A stretch of DNA of 62,000 bases from Symbiodinium natans (Eukaryota; Sar; Dinophyceae; Suessiales; Symbiodiniaceae), in assembly GCA_905221605.1 (NCBI GenBank), contig CAJNDS010000225.1:80001-142000 (forward strand), read 5' to 3'. The position numbers and the translations under genes were made by a program. Under the pieces are notes generated by a model. The model saw only the letters and a list, made by a program, of their open reading frames with translations. It ran no database searches and was not told where the DNA came from. Positions 11,101 through 19,844 of the stretch are shown here, in pieces. The first letter of the stretch is position 1, and every line of letters starts with the position of its first letter.

Positions 11101-14100
11101 GATAGAGACCGATCTGTCGCTGCTTGCTTCTGTGACTTTTGTGATGATGCAACGAGCGTTTTCCCAGTCCTTCAACCCAACACTTGAGAGACAGCTTTTT
11201 GATCCTGTCTTGGTGCCCTCTGTGGCCGGTGCCCTCTGTGGCCCTTGCGCAAATACTAGCAAGTACATGCAAGTACGAACTTTGCATTAGGAACAGGGGT
11301 GGGGGAGAGAGTGGGACGGCCATCTAAAATGTGCAGTCCTTGGGCAAAAGCCCTGGCCCCGGCCCCGGGCGGCGCTTTCGAAAGAGACCGGCGCTCTCAA
11401 TCATAGTCCTCCCTTCCTTCCCTTCCTTCCCTTCCTTCCCTTCCTTCCCTTCCTTCCCTTCCTTCCCTTCCTTCCCTTCCTTCCCTTCCTTCCCTTCCTT
11501 CCCTTCCTTCCCTTCCTTCCCTTCCTTCCCTTCCTTCCCTTCTTCCTCCCTTCCCTCCCTTCCCTCCCTTCCCTCCCTTCCCTTCCTTCCCTTCCTCCCC
11601 TTCCCTTTCCTTCCCTTCCTTCCCTTCCTTTCCCTTCCTTCCCTTCCTTCCCTTCCTTTCCTTCCCTTCCCTTCCTTCCTTCCCTTCCTTCCCTTCCTTC
11701 CTTCCTTCCCTTCCTTCCCTTGCCTTCCCTCCTTCCCTTCCTTCCCTTCCCTTCCCCCCCCCCCTCCCTCCCTTGCTGTGCGGTGCTCGGCGCTATTTCA
11801 TGATGCATGTTGTCCGCTGCCCGTGAGGGTGTGCCCTCTCCTCTTCTTCCTCCTTTCTGACACTGCCCCTTCATACTCCCACCAGCACCATAGCATGTCC
11901 GTCCGTCTTTGCAGCTGCTTGTCGACTCGGATGGGCAAGCAAAACTTTCGGGCCTAGAACATGCATGTTCCTGCAGGGCGATCCCGCCTGAACGTGGGGT
12001 CGATACGCTGCATGTTCTTGATCTGCTGAACCAAGCCCTCTTTTCCCGCCATGGTGAAAGTCAGCGACAGCCAAGCACTTGTTCCTCTTCAAGTTGGGCG
12101 GCCGCACGACTGCGCTGAATGAGACCCCTCTCACTTCTCTACAGACAAACACAGGATGAAGGCAAAACGATGTTAGGAAAATGTGCTGTTAAACCTGCGG
12201 AATCATCGTGGTGTGCGAAGGGCCCCTTTTGCTTCAGCCACAATGTCAAGTCAAGTTCAACTCTGTGGAAGAATCTCCCTCGCACACAGCACGACTCTCG
12301 ACAACCACGGACTCAAACTCAAACTTTTTCATGCCGCAGCGGGAACTCTCCTGGCACATAATTACTCCCTCATACTGCTCAGCAGCGCGGGTGCTTGCGC
12401 AGCTGAAGATCTGCTGGGCACGCAACAAATCGTGCACGGCCTTGGCCACCCATGGCCATGTTCATCACATTGCGCCCTGGCTGGTCAAGAAAGCCTGCAG
12501 CGAGTCGGTATCATGGCGCATTGGGTCACGTGTGCCGCCGCCCTGAGAGTCGCAATAGGCCCACCAGGCTTCCTTTGCTTGGGGGTTGGACCTTTGCAAG
12601 TTCTTGACCTTCTCTGCCAACGGGAGTTTCATCTCAAGAGGCTCCTCCTTGAACCTCTTGGCGGGCGGCTCCCCTCCAACTTGAGGGCGCTTGGTGCTGG
12701 CGGTGATTTCATCGATGTTGATTCCTTGCGAGGTCGCAATGGACGACAGGCCGTTTGAAGCCAGCTCCCCGAGGTAGTCAAGAAATCCACGGATGAACTT
12801 CTCATCATGCTTGGCCGGGTCGTTTTTGCCCGCCCCGTAGAGGGCACAGTAGATCGTCCAGGCGGTGCGGTAGTGATACGATGCGCGCTGGCCCGTCTTC
12901 ACCATGTCAGCCAAACCTCCTCCCATCATCATGGCCCATACCCCCATGTCGTAGCCGCCATCATAGCCGCCGCCACCGCCCTTGCCTTTTCCTTTGCCCC
13001 ACCAGGCTTCCTCAGCACGGAAAGGCGACGGAGCAATGGCGCCGGTGTTGTACTGTTCCAAAAATGTGCCCAACACGCTCTCGTCATGACGATTGGGATC
13101 ACGGACGCCACCAAGCTGGGACTCGCAGAAGTCCCACCAAGTCTGCTTGAATGTGGGGTCGACGCGCTGCATGTTCTTGATCTGCTGGACCAGACCCTCT
13201 TTGCCCGCCATGGTGAAGATCGCGCCAGCCAGGTCACTTGCTTCTCTTCAAGACAGGCCGCGCAGCACACTAAGTCTTACGTCGCTACAGTAGTGACATA
13301 GACGTAGCAATGGAGCTTGTTTTGCGCATGTGCTGCAGAAATAGAAGTGGCGAATCATAGTAGTATGAACTGGGTCCCTTTCTGCTTCAGCCAAAATTTC
13401 AGCATGAAGTTTGAATCGCACTGCTCGGAACAATCGTAGCAACTGCAGGAACGTTAGTTGTACAGTTCCCCCTCACTCACTCTTGCAATCCCATCACGGG
13501 CTCAGACTTTTTCATGCCGCAGCGGGAACTCTCCTGGCACATAATTACTCCCTCATACTGCTCAGCAGCGCGGGTGCTTGCGCAGCTGAAGATCTGCTGG
13601 ACACGCAACAAATCGTGCACGGCCTTGGCCACCCCTGGCCATGTTCATCACATTGCGCCCTGGCTGGTCAAGAAAGCCTGCAGCGAGTCGGTATCATGGC
13701 GCATTGGGTCACGTGTGCCGCCGCCCTGAGAGTCGCAATAGGCCCACCAGGCTTCCTTTGCTTGGGGGTTGGACCTTTGCAAGTTCTTGACCTTCTCTGC
13801 CAACGGGAGTTTCATCTCAAGAGGCTCCTCCTTGAACCTCTTGGCGGGCGGCTCCCCTCCAACTTGAGGGCGCTTGGTGCTGGCGGTGATTTCATCAATG
13901 TTGATTCCTTGCGAGGTCGCAATGGACGACAGGCCGTTTGAAGCCAGCTCCCCGAGGTAGTCAAGAAATCCACGGATGAACTTCTCATCATGCTTGGCCG
14001 GGTCGTTTTTGCCCGCCCCGTAGAGGGCACAGTAGATCGTCCAGGCGGTGCGGTAGTGATACGATGCGCGCTGGCCCGTCTTCACCATGTCACCCAACCC

Positions 14101-17100
14101 TCCTCCTCCCATCATCATGGCCCATGCCCCCATGTCGTAGCCGCCATCATAGCCGCCGCCACCGCCCTTGCCTTTTCCTTTGCCCCACCAGGCTTCCTCA
14201 GCACGGAAAGGCGACGGAGCAATGGCGCCGGTGTTGTACTGTTCCAAAAATGTGACCAACACGCTCTCGTCATGACGGTTGGGATCACGGACGCCACCAA
14301 GCTGGGACTCGCAGAAGTCCCACCAAGTCTGCTTGAATGTGGGGTCGACGCGCTGCATGTTCTTGATCTGCTGGACCAGACCCTCTTTGCCCGCCATGGT
14401 GCTGGTCTACTGTCCAAGCAGACGTATGCCGGCACTCAGGCAAAATGCGAGCTACCCAGGAAACGTATAGTGATGAACAGAATGCCAAGAAGGACTGACA
14501 TGAATCTAGTAAACTGTGCCCTAGCAGATGTTCAAGGCCCTCAGCTGCGAGAGCCAAAACTGACAAATGGAAGATGCTGGCCTGCATTAGCCTGCATTAG
14601 CCTGCCTACGTACGTCGTGGCATGTGGAAGCCTGGTTGTACGAAGGCAAGAAGCCCGGCTCTTTTCACTGGATAGCGAACAGGATCAGCCTGCAGCTACT
14701 ACTAACCTCGGCATTGGATGACACCACGTGTCACAGTAACTCCGTCCACCGCGGACTCAAGATCGATTTGGGCTGCAATCTGGCCAAATGGCAAACTCTC
14801 ACACAGCTAGATTAGATTCTACGTATCACGCTTGAATAAGCAGCCTACGTCGAAACCATTGGCCAGTCACGACTGGCATCACATCTCGAAAAGCAGCGCC
14901 TAAGCCTAAGCAATACCGTGCAAAGCTTGTCAATTGAGAGCTCCCTGGCTGGTGAGAAAGCTCTCTAAGGAAGGGGTGTCATGGCGCAACGGGTCCCGCA
15001 TGCCTCCGCACTGGCCGTCGCAGTACGCCCACCAAGCTTCCTTGGCCAGAGGGTTGGACCGCTGCAAGTTCTTGACTTTCTCTACCAGCTCAAGCTTTGC
15101 ACCATCCGCCTCCTCAAAGCGGAATCTCTTTGGAGCTGGCTCCATCCCCATCCCATTTGTAAACACACTTCTGCCCTTACCCTTGCTGCTCTGGGCAGTA
15201 ATTTCTTCTACGTTGAGACCTTGTGACACGGCAATGCCTGAAAGGCCGTTCGCTGCAAGCTCCCCCACATAGTCAATGAAACTCCTGTGGTAGGTGTCGT
15301 CATGTTTGAACGGGTCGTAGACACCGGCACCGTACAAGGCGCAGTAAGTCTGCCACGCATTTGTCCAATGAGGAGACACCCTCTGACCAACTTTGACGAA
15401 ATCTGCATAGCTCATGCCAGGCATCACTGGCATTCCCCACATGTCTGGCGGCGGCATCATGTTGTAGGACATGTCTTTGCCCTTGCCCTTCCCCTTGCCT
15501 TTGCTCCACCACTCCTCTTCGGGGCGTGGAGCTGACGGGGCAATGGTGCCGCTGTTGTAACCCTTCAGGAAATCAATCAAAATACTCTCATCGTGCCTGT
15601 TGGGGTCGCGGACACCACCGAGTTGTGCTTCGCAATAGTCCCACCAAGTCTGTTTGAAGGTAGGGTCGCCCCGCTGCAAGTTCTTGATCTGCTGCACGTA
15701 CTCCGCCTTGCTGGCCATCTTGGAATTGAGGGGAAGGCGCCGACACCGCCCGCTCTACTCCCAGCTGCACTACACTCATCAAACCGTTGCAGCCGAAACT
15801 GGCAGTGCACCAGCATGCAGAAATAGGCAAGAAAGCTATGCACATGGTCGCACTATGAGGCAGCCGAATGAGCTTGGCACGCATCACAAGAGGCGGCACA
15901 TAGCAGCAAGGGGGGGGGCCTCTTGGCATAGGCCAACAGCTGCTCCTTGAGCCATGGTCCCACATCAGCTAGCTTCTTGTTGCCACCCGCGTCACCTGAG
16001 TTCAAGGGCCAAAAAAGGCGCAGGAAGAAGAATCGTAAAGAGGCATAAGCTGCAGAGCACTCTAAGTTACTTCTCCAATAACTAAGGACAACTAAGGAAT
16101 ACAACAAAATTCGGTCAAACTTTACTTTCTAGGAAAATTAAAGAACCCCAAATCCCAAAAATCAATGTCAACTATTGGCTACGTACAGTAAAGGCCTGTG
16201 GAGCCCTGTAGCAGGACGTGCGCTGACCATCGCTGACCCTTCAGGCCATTCAGGCTCTGAGGTGCCCACGCTCGCCGGAGCTTTTCAGCAACGTGTCACC
16301 GCAACCCTCGGCCACGACAATGACGGCCTCTGCTGCAAACGCAGCAATAATCTTGTAGCAACAGCACCCTGCCTGGCCCGGCCTCCTGCCCGTGCTCCCA
16401 CGAGCGTTTTATGCATGCTTATGCCTCTGCACCGGAACTTAGGATCCCGCATGCCCCTTTGTTTTCATCAAGTGCATCGCGTGATGCAACAATCGCGGGA
16501 GGGAGATGTCCATCTCCGGCAGCAAGCAAACGTCCACACTTCCTGCGGAAGGATACTCTCCAAGCTCCAGCTGGTGGAAATGCCATGCACCTCCTAGGAC
16601 ATGCTGTATCAGCACAAGAGGTTGGACTGGTTCTCAGGAGGCTGCGCGCTGCCAAAGTGGCATGCAAGGCGATGAACCCGCAATGCCGACCTCTTTCACA
16701 GACTCGCATCCAGACTGGGGCGGACCTCTCTTCGAAACTTTCACAAGAGTCGTTCTGGGCCCAATGCCCATAAGCTTCACCAGGCCAATGCAGTGCGCAT
16801 TGCATGTGGCCTCCACCTTAGCGAACTTCTGGAGCAGAGACTGGACGGTGACTGCTCCACTCTGGTTGCGGGTGCTGCTCTGCTATGCACATGTTTGCAT
16901 GAGCATAACTCAGAACTCCCCCGCTCTCTGGCGCCAGGCATAGGCGGCGTCAATGGCCTCACGCAGAAGGAAGGCACATGAAGCAGGGGAGCCAAGAGCA
17001 AGGCAAGGCTTCAAGGAGCCGAGGCATTTGCAAGCATTGCACAAAGGGATCAGTTCAAAGCTCTCAATTGCCTTCTCAGCCTCGCTGCACGCCGTGTTGA

Positions 17101-18570
17101 AGCCAAAGGACCTCGCATGACAAATACCAAACGAGTCTGCAGTGCCCACAGCATTCCACAGCATTCGATGTCTCGGCCCACCTGTCAAGGATCGGGATGT
17201 CGTTGTCAATCGTCTTCGGCACGCCGACCTGAATGCGACGCGGGACTTGGCATCGACTTTGGCATGGCTTGGCGGCTTCAACTACAGTGCTACAGGAATC
17301 GGAGCTTGCTTTCCAAGTGCAGGTGGAGGTGCCACGGCCACCTCATGGCCAATCTCTTGAGTGGAGGTGAAGGTCTGGAAGGCACCCGCTTGCGTGCCAT
17401 CTCCACCGATCACGAAGTATTGTTTGATGTTCCTCAGCCAACATATCTGGATATATCTGGGCTACAAAATGCTAGGTCGAGGTCGAGGTCCATGCACAGA
17501 ATTCTGCTCGAAGCAGCATACCACGACAACCGAGCGGCTTTTCCTGCAGCATCTTCGCAATGTCCGAGTGTGGAGGGTTGCCTCAAACCACATGGCATCC
17601 TCTGTCCCCATCGCACCACAATCTGCTTGCCCCAAGGCACCACGGTCGCTGACGAGGATTGTTCCTCCTTCCTGCAAACCATAAAAGATACGAACGCGAC
17701 TTGCAAAACTGCTCTGATCTGCTCTGATCAGTCCTTGTGGATGTCTTGCACGGACTCCGGCGTGAGCGGCAACCACGTGTCAGGCTGCACCATGCCTCCA
17801 GCTCTGGCGTCACGAAGCAAGTACATGGTTTTTTCGATGCACCGAATCGCCTTTGTAGCCACCCTTGCAACCGTATATACTCTTCACACCGTAGCGTGCC
17901 AGAGTCATGACCTCAGCCACTTTGGGCGTGTCACCACCGTGTTTCTCACAGTCGCCGAAGTGCAGCCACCCACAACTGATCACATGCACATGTTGGACAG
18001 CACACAGCACATGACAGGAGCACCCTTCTCTCTTGGGGCATGGGCTATCTCGCGAATCACCTGACCAAATCACGGGCTGGGCACAGCTGAGCACCTGGAG
18101 CTCCTCCATCTTGGGGCCGGGCAGAGTTCAGTCCCGGACACAAGCCTCCCAAGTTAGGGCAGTTAGAGCAGTTAGGGCAGCTAGGGCAGTTAGGGCAGTT
18201 AGGGCCAGAAATCCAAGGCAACTGCGAGAATTGTGTAGGAGCCCCCAGTCACAGTGTCTCACAAGTGCCTCCACATGTGACGATCACCGCCGAGCTTCCA
18301 GCCGGGACCTGGGCCGAAGCTTCGTAGGGCTCTCATGACTCTGACGCCCCCCCCCTCATGAGCACCCGAATGATTACCCGGCTGGTACGATGTACCCCAT
18401 CTTCACTTTGCGCTCTCTCACTACATGCTGCCACTGCCTTCGTGCTCGCACTCGCGACCCAATCTGTGCAATTCCTCACCGGTCCTGCACCTTGACATCT
18501 CGCATCCCGGGACACCGGCGAAGTGGAGCATCTTCCGTGGGCCACTGCGCAAGAGCTGGAGGTAGGTCTC
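8180..18570 (-). CDS. 6-phosphofructokinase, plant type (PFK-1), split around a nested gene array
   Basis: Phosphorylates fructose-6-phosphate in glycolysis. Exon motifs run in order on the minus strand: GPRKMLHF (~18521-18560), AVIVTCGG (~18269-18310), GLCPGLNS (18123-18145), VIRE (~18048-18060), YGVKSIYGCKGGYKG (~17847-17915), TWLPLTPESVQDIHK (~17732-17800), GGTILVSDRG (~17642-17672), NPPHSDIAKMLQ (~17540-17583), FVIGGDGTQAGAFQTF (~17345-17440), [15 protein letters not shown] (~17185-17229), FGFNTACSEAEKAI (~17056-17112), IGLVKLMG (~16770-16815), CGFIALHATLAAR (~16640-16690), VDVCLLPEMDI (~16493-16540), [11 protein letters not shown] (~16268-16323), [16 protein letters not shown] (~15925-15992), then, beyond a 7 kb gap, LTIKYIDP (~8780-8850), IRAVPANTNDS (~8644-8688), AVHVAMAGYTG (~8326-8385) and VVVGKVDER (~8180-8230). 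The TIDND catalytic Asp is present. GGDG plus PKT suggests ATP as phosphoryl donor. Introns 18146-18268 and 18061-18122 have GC donors. Five unrelated genes occupy the gap. KYIDPLL replaces KYIDPTYM, so some exon borders are uncertain. Confidence 0.8.
8866..8918. repeat. Five-copy (CGCTTCACTT)n minisatellite
   Basis: Ten-base unit CGCTTCACTT/CGCTTCACTC repeated about five times, inside the long PFK-1 intron and close to the exon that encodes KYIDP. Confidence 0.85.
9081..9872 (-). CDS. Triple W-W-x-x-C repeat protein, array copy 1 (type I)
   Basis: Uninterrupted 263-residue ORF starting MAGKADLVQQIKNMQR. It has three ~45-50 residue repeats built on [WA]-W-x-x-[YF]-C-x(4)-G-[GA]-x-x-D-P-x-[RK]-H-D: about residues 10-55 (TWWDFCEAQLGGVRDPNRHD), 115-160 (NLYCALYGAGKNDPAKHD) and 215-258 (AWWVYCDGQCGGMRDPLRHD). 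Repeats 1 and 2 are joined by a GKGKGKG/Met-Pro-Gly-rich linker. Repeats 2 and 3 are joined by a linker containing PAPKRFRF, which resembles a basic nuclear signal. I do not recognise the family. Copies 1 and 5 form one subtype, with a MMPPPDMWGMP linker. It is nested with four paralogues inside the long PFK-1 intron, same strand. The start is the first ATG and is conserved in all copies. Confidence 0.72.
   Translation of the reverse strand: MAGKADLVQQIKNMQRADPTFRQTWWDFCEAQLGGVRDPNRHDESILGTFLEQYNSGAIAPSPFRPEEDWWKGKGKGKGMKGDWKGDMSYNMMPPPDMWGMPPGMMGGGLPDFVKTGQRSSYHWRNAWNLYCALYGAGKNDPAKHDETFSRGFVDYIGELAANGLSSIAASQGINLEEIAPPNNGKGRGPPNGMEPAPKRFRFEEADGAKLELVEKVKNLQRSNPQAKEAWWVYCDGQCGGMRDPLRHDTDSLQTFLASQGAF
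10172..12052 (-). CDS. Triple W-W-x-x-C repeat protein, array copy 2 (type II), intron-split
   Basis: Exon 1 (11988-12052) encodes MAGKEGLVQQIKNMQRIDPT plus F and two bases. Exon 2 (10172-10862) resumes in phase with RQTWWDFC and runs to the stop. The joined protein of about 251 residues aligns along its whole length with copies 3 and 4 (248 and 249 residues), which have no intron. The donor is GC (CAG|GCGGGATC) and the acceptor CTACAG|GCAGAC. Repeat order, the GKGKGKG linker, the Met/Gly stretch and the PPAKRFKEE basic patch are as in copies 3 and 4. Exon 2 alone opens at an internal ATG and would give a 5'-truncated protein lacking the first repeat core, so the split model is preferred. Function unknown. 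Confidence 0.72.
10863..11987 (-). other. 1,125 bp GC-AG intron unique to array copy 2
   Basis: Absent at the homologous position of the four other copies. Spacing supports insertion: the stop-to-stop distance from copy 2 to 3 is 2,293 bp against 1,183 bp from copy 3 to 4, and the excess equals the intron. CAGGC flanks both ends. The first bases GCGGGATC are nearly inverted by GATCCCAC close to the 3' end. It contains the (CCCTT)n tract and no convincing ORF. Confidence 0.75.
11404..11760. repeat. (CCCTT)n pyrimidine tract
   Basis: About 350 bases, all C or T on the plus strand apart from one G in TTGCC near the right end. The left two thirds are CCTTC/CCCTT pentamers, followed by CCCTCCCTT variants and a final C-run. 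It lies inside the copy 2 intron. Confidence 0.95.
12465..13211 (-). CDS. Triple W-W-x-x-C repeat protein, array copy 3 (type II)
   Basis: Intronless 248-residue ORF beginning MAGKEGLVQQIKNMQR. The three repeats are TWWDFCESQLGGVRDPNRHD (about residues 24-43), TIYCALYGAGKNDPAKHD in the middle and AWWAYCDSQGGGTRDPMRHD near the C-terminus. The first linker is GKGKGKGGGGGYDGGYDMG followed by Met/Gly. The second linker has the basic patch PPAKRFKEE. It is nearly identical to copy 4 over the whole ORF and over about 140 bp of 3' flank, so the duplication that made copies 3 and 4 is recent. Function unknown. The Gly/Lys linkers and basic patch would suit a nucleic-acid-associated or nuclear protein, but that is inference. 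Confidence 0.75.
   Translation of the reverse strand: MAGKEGLVQQIKNMQRVDPTFKQTWWDFCESQLGGVRDPNRHDESVLGTFLEQYNTGAIAPSPFRAEEAWWGKGKGKGGGGGYDGGYDMGVWAMMMGGGLADMVKTGQRASYHYRTAWTIYCALYGAGKNDPAKHDEKFIRGFLDYLGELASNGLSSIATSQGINIDEITASTKRPQVGGEPPAKRFKEEPLEMKLPLAEKVKNLQRSNPQAKEAWWAYCDSQGGGTRDPMRHDTDSLQAFLTSQGAM
13507..13647. repeat. Duplicated 3' flank of array copies
   Basis: The sequence just downstream of copy 4 (CTTTTTCATGCCGCAGCGGG through GAAGATCTGCTGG) recurs almost unchanged below copy 3 at about 12325-12464. Its last ~60 bases recur below copy 2 at about 10110-10171. This defines a tandem duplication unit of about 1.18 kb. Confidence 0.85.
13648..14397 (-). CDS. Triple W-W-x-x-C repeat protein, array copy 4 (type II)
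   Basis: Intronless 249-residue ORF and near-twin of copy 3. Visible differences include SVLVTFLEQY instead of SVLGTFLEQY and MGAWAMMMGGGGLGDM instead of MGVWAMMMGGGLADM. All three repeat cores keep their W, C, GG, DP and HD positions, which suggests purifying selection rather than decay. Upstream, copies 4 and 5 are separated by about 530 bp with no recognisable gene. Confidence 0.75.
   Translation of the reverse strand: MAGKEGLVQQIKNMQRVDPTFKQTWWDFCESQLGGVRDPNRHDESVLVTFLEQYNTGAIAPSPFRAEEAWWGKGKGKGGGGGYDGGYDMGAWAMMMGGGGLGDMVKTGQRASYHYRTAWTIYCALYGAGKNDPAKHDEKFIRGFLDYLGELASNGLSSIATSQGINIDEITASTKRPQVGGEPPAKRFKEEPLEMKLPLAEKVKNLQRSNPQAKEAWWAYCDSQGGGTRDPMRHDTDSLQAFLTSQGAM
14930..15718 (-). CDS. 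Triple W-W-x-x-C repeat protein, array copy 5 (type I)
   Basis: Intronless 262-residue ORF beginning MASKAEYVQQIKNLQRGDPT. Repeats are TWWDYCEAQLGGVRDPNRHD, QTYCALYGAGVYDPFKHD and AWWAYCDGQCGGMRDPLRHD. Linkers are GKGKGKGKDMSYNMMPPPDM and, before repeat 3, PAPKRFRFEEADGAKLELVE, which groups it with copy 1 rather than with the intervening copies 2-4. Its 5' end lies about 210 bp below the PFK-1 exon that encodes DVGPWLKEQ. No intron or frameshift is visible. Function unknown. Confidence 0.74.
   Translation of the reverse strand: MASKAEYVQQIKNLQRGDPTFKQTWWDYCEAQLGGVRDPNRHDESILIDFLKGYNSGTIAPSAPRPEEEWWSKGKGKGKGKDMSYNMMPPPDMWGMPVMPGMSYADFVKVGQRVSPHWTNAWQTYCALYGAGVYDPFKHDDTYHRSFIDYVGELAANGLSGIAVSQGLNVEEITAQSSKGKGRSVFTNGMGMEPAPKRFRFEEADGAKLELVEKVKNLQRSNPLAKEAWWAYCDGQCGGMRDPLRHDTPSLESFLTSQGALN
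18150..18210. repeat. (CAGTTAGGG)n nonamer inside a short intron
   Basis: Six or seven copies of a GTTAGGGCA-type nonamer fill half of the 123 bp GC-AG intron (18146-18268) of PFK-1. The array is nonameric, not the TTTAGGG heptamer of dinoflagellate telomeres. Confidence 0.85.
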
Positions 18571-18599
18571 GGAGTGTCAAAACAAGTCTGTCAGTCCGT

Positions 18600-19840
18600 G
18601 CAACAGGTAGCCTTGACATCCCCGGCTGGCCTATGTAAGTATGAGGTGTCTGGTTGCGTCTCTCCCCCCCGCCCTGTCGATATGGAGCTCGGGTTTGGGT
18701 TTTATGCCACAGACCACAGCCTTCATCCCTCGAAGGCCAAACGGAAATGGGGTTTGCGTTTTGGTGCTGGCACGTGTCAGGTTTGGGTTTTGGTGTTGTG
18801 CTTTGTTTCTGTCTTCTCAGACCTCACCTCGAGCTGAGAAGCCGACTGCTTGACCGAAATTTAAAATGAAGCTAGTGGCGTGGAGACGCTCACGAAAGAA
18901 ACACAAACCAGAAGCACCAAGTGCTTCTGCACGGAAGAGAACAAGCTACACCAATGCAAGAATCCCAAGGGTCGTCGACGACTCGCATCTGAGGCTTTCG
19001 ACGAGCTTTGTTGTTTTCGCATGCGGACGCAGGAAAACCTGTGACACTTGGAAGGCGCCTACATCCATCGAGGCGGTAACCAGTAATCCCGACATATCCA
19101 GACCACCCATAGTCACATGTAGAGCAACGCCACAGAGATACAACAGCAAATTCCAAGACAGTCGCGGGCGTCTCCTATGAGCTAACTAGCAAAACACGCG
19201 TTGTGGGTCGAGGCAGGGGGGGTTAGAGTGCACAGTGCACAAATCAAATACCGAACGACTCCACAGGCTTAAGCCCCCCGCGTGGCCACGGTCATCACGG
19301 CGGTTGTGCCGCATGAGCGTCTGTGTGGACCAGGAGTCCGGACCCATGGCCATGTCACCACTAAAACTCAGCTCGTTCGTGACCTTCACAGGGTGGGGGG
19401 GGGGGGGGGGGGGGGGGGACCAAGAGCGCAGCGCAAAGAAGCGGGCAGCGGCAGCACATGCTTCATGGGCTACCCGACGTATGAGTAGAACACTGAAACT
19501 TTTAAGCTTTCAAAACCCGCCCTCCTGAGCAGATGGGAAGAGGTCACCCAAGTTCACGACCTCTCAGAATCAAGTCTAAACATTGGTTTGGAAGGTTGAG
19601 GGGTGGCTCCGCTGACTCGAAGGGATGGGGTTTTTTTAATAACCTCATCAGGCAGGGACAAGATGGTTCTCACAAATGTGCGAGTCGCAAAGACTGCAAA
19701 TAGTGGTTCCATGCTGCACAAGAATCCACAGCACGCGTGCCGATAGCTGCTTGCCGTGCTCAAGCAAGGCGCAATAGGCAAGCCGTACAATCGTATTCGG
19801 GTGTCACATCGCCAGGGTGTGATGATTCAAGCCGACAGAA
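18600..19840. other. No recognisable gene
   Basis: Lies upstream of the first PFK-1 exon I can place, so it may hold its 5' UTR or a further 5' exon. A G-run of about 30 bases interrupts it at 19386-19418. No ORF with family motifs. Confidence 0.4.
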
Positions 19841-19844
19841 AGGT

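Noticed and set aside
11331-11957. 208-residue Pro/Ser/Phe-rich plus ORF and a Gly/Arg/Lys-rich minus ORF
   Set aside because: Both are translations of the (CCCTT)n tract inside the copy 2 intron.
15940-15962. CTTGAGCCATGG as a relic spliced leader
   Set aside because: It is coding sequence of PFK-1 (PWLKEQ) and matches only seven bases of the leader.
17117-18064. 315-residue plus-strand ORF
   Set aside because: Lies antisense to at least eight PFK-1 exons and has no motif of its own.
18150-18210. Interstitial telomeric repeat (TTAGGG)
   Set aside because: The period is nine bases (CAGTTAGGG), and dinoflagellate telomeres use TTTAGGG; it is an intronic minisatellite.
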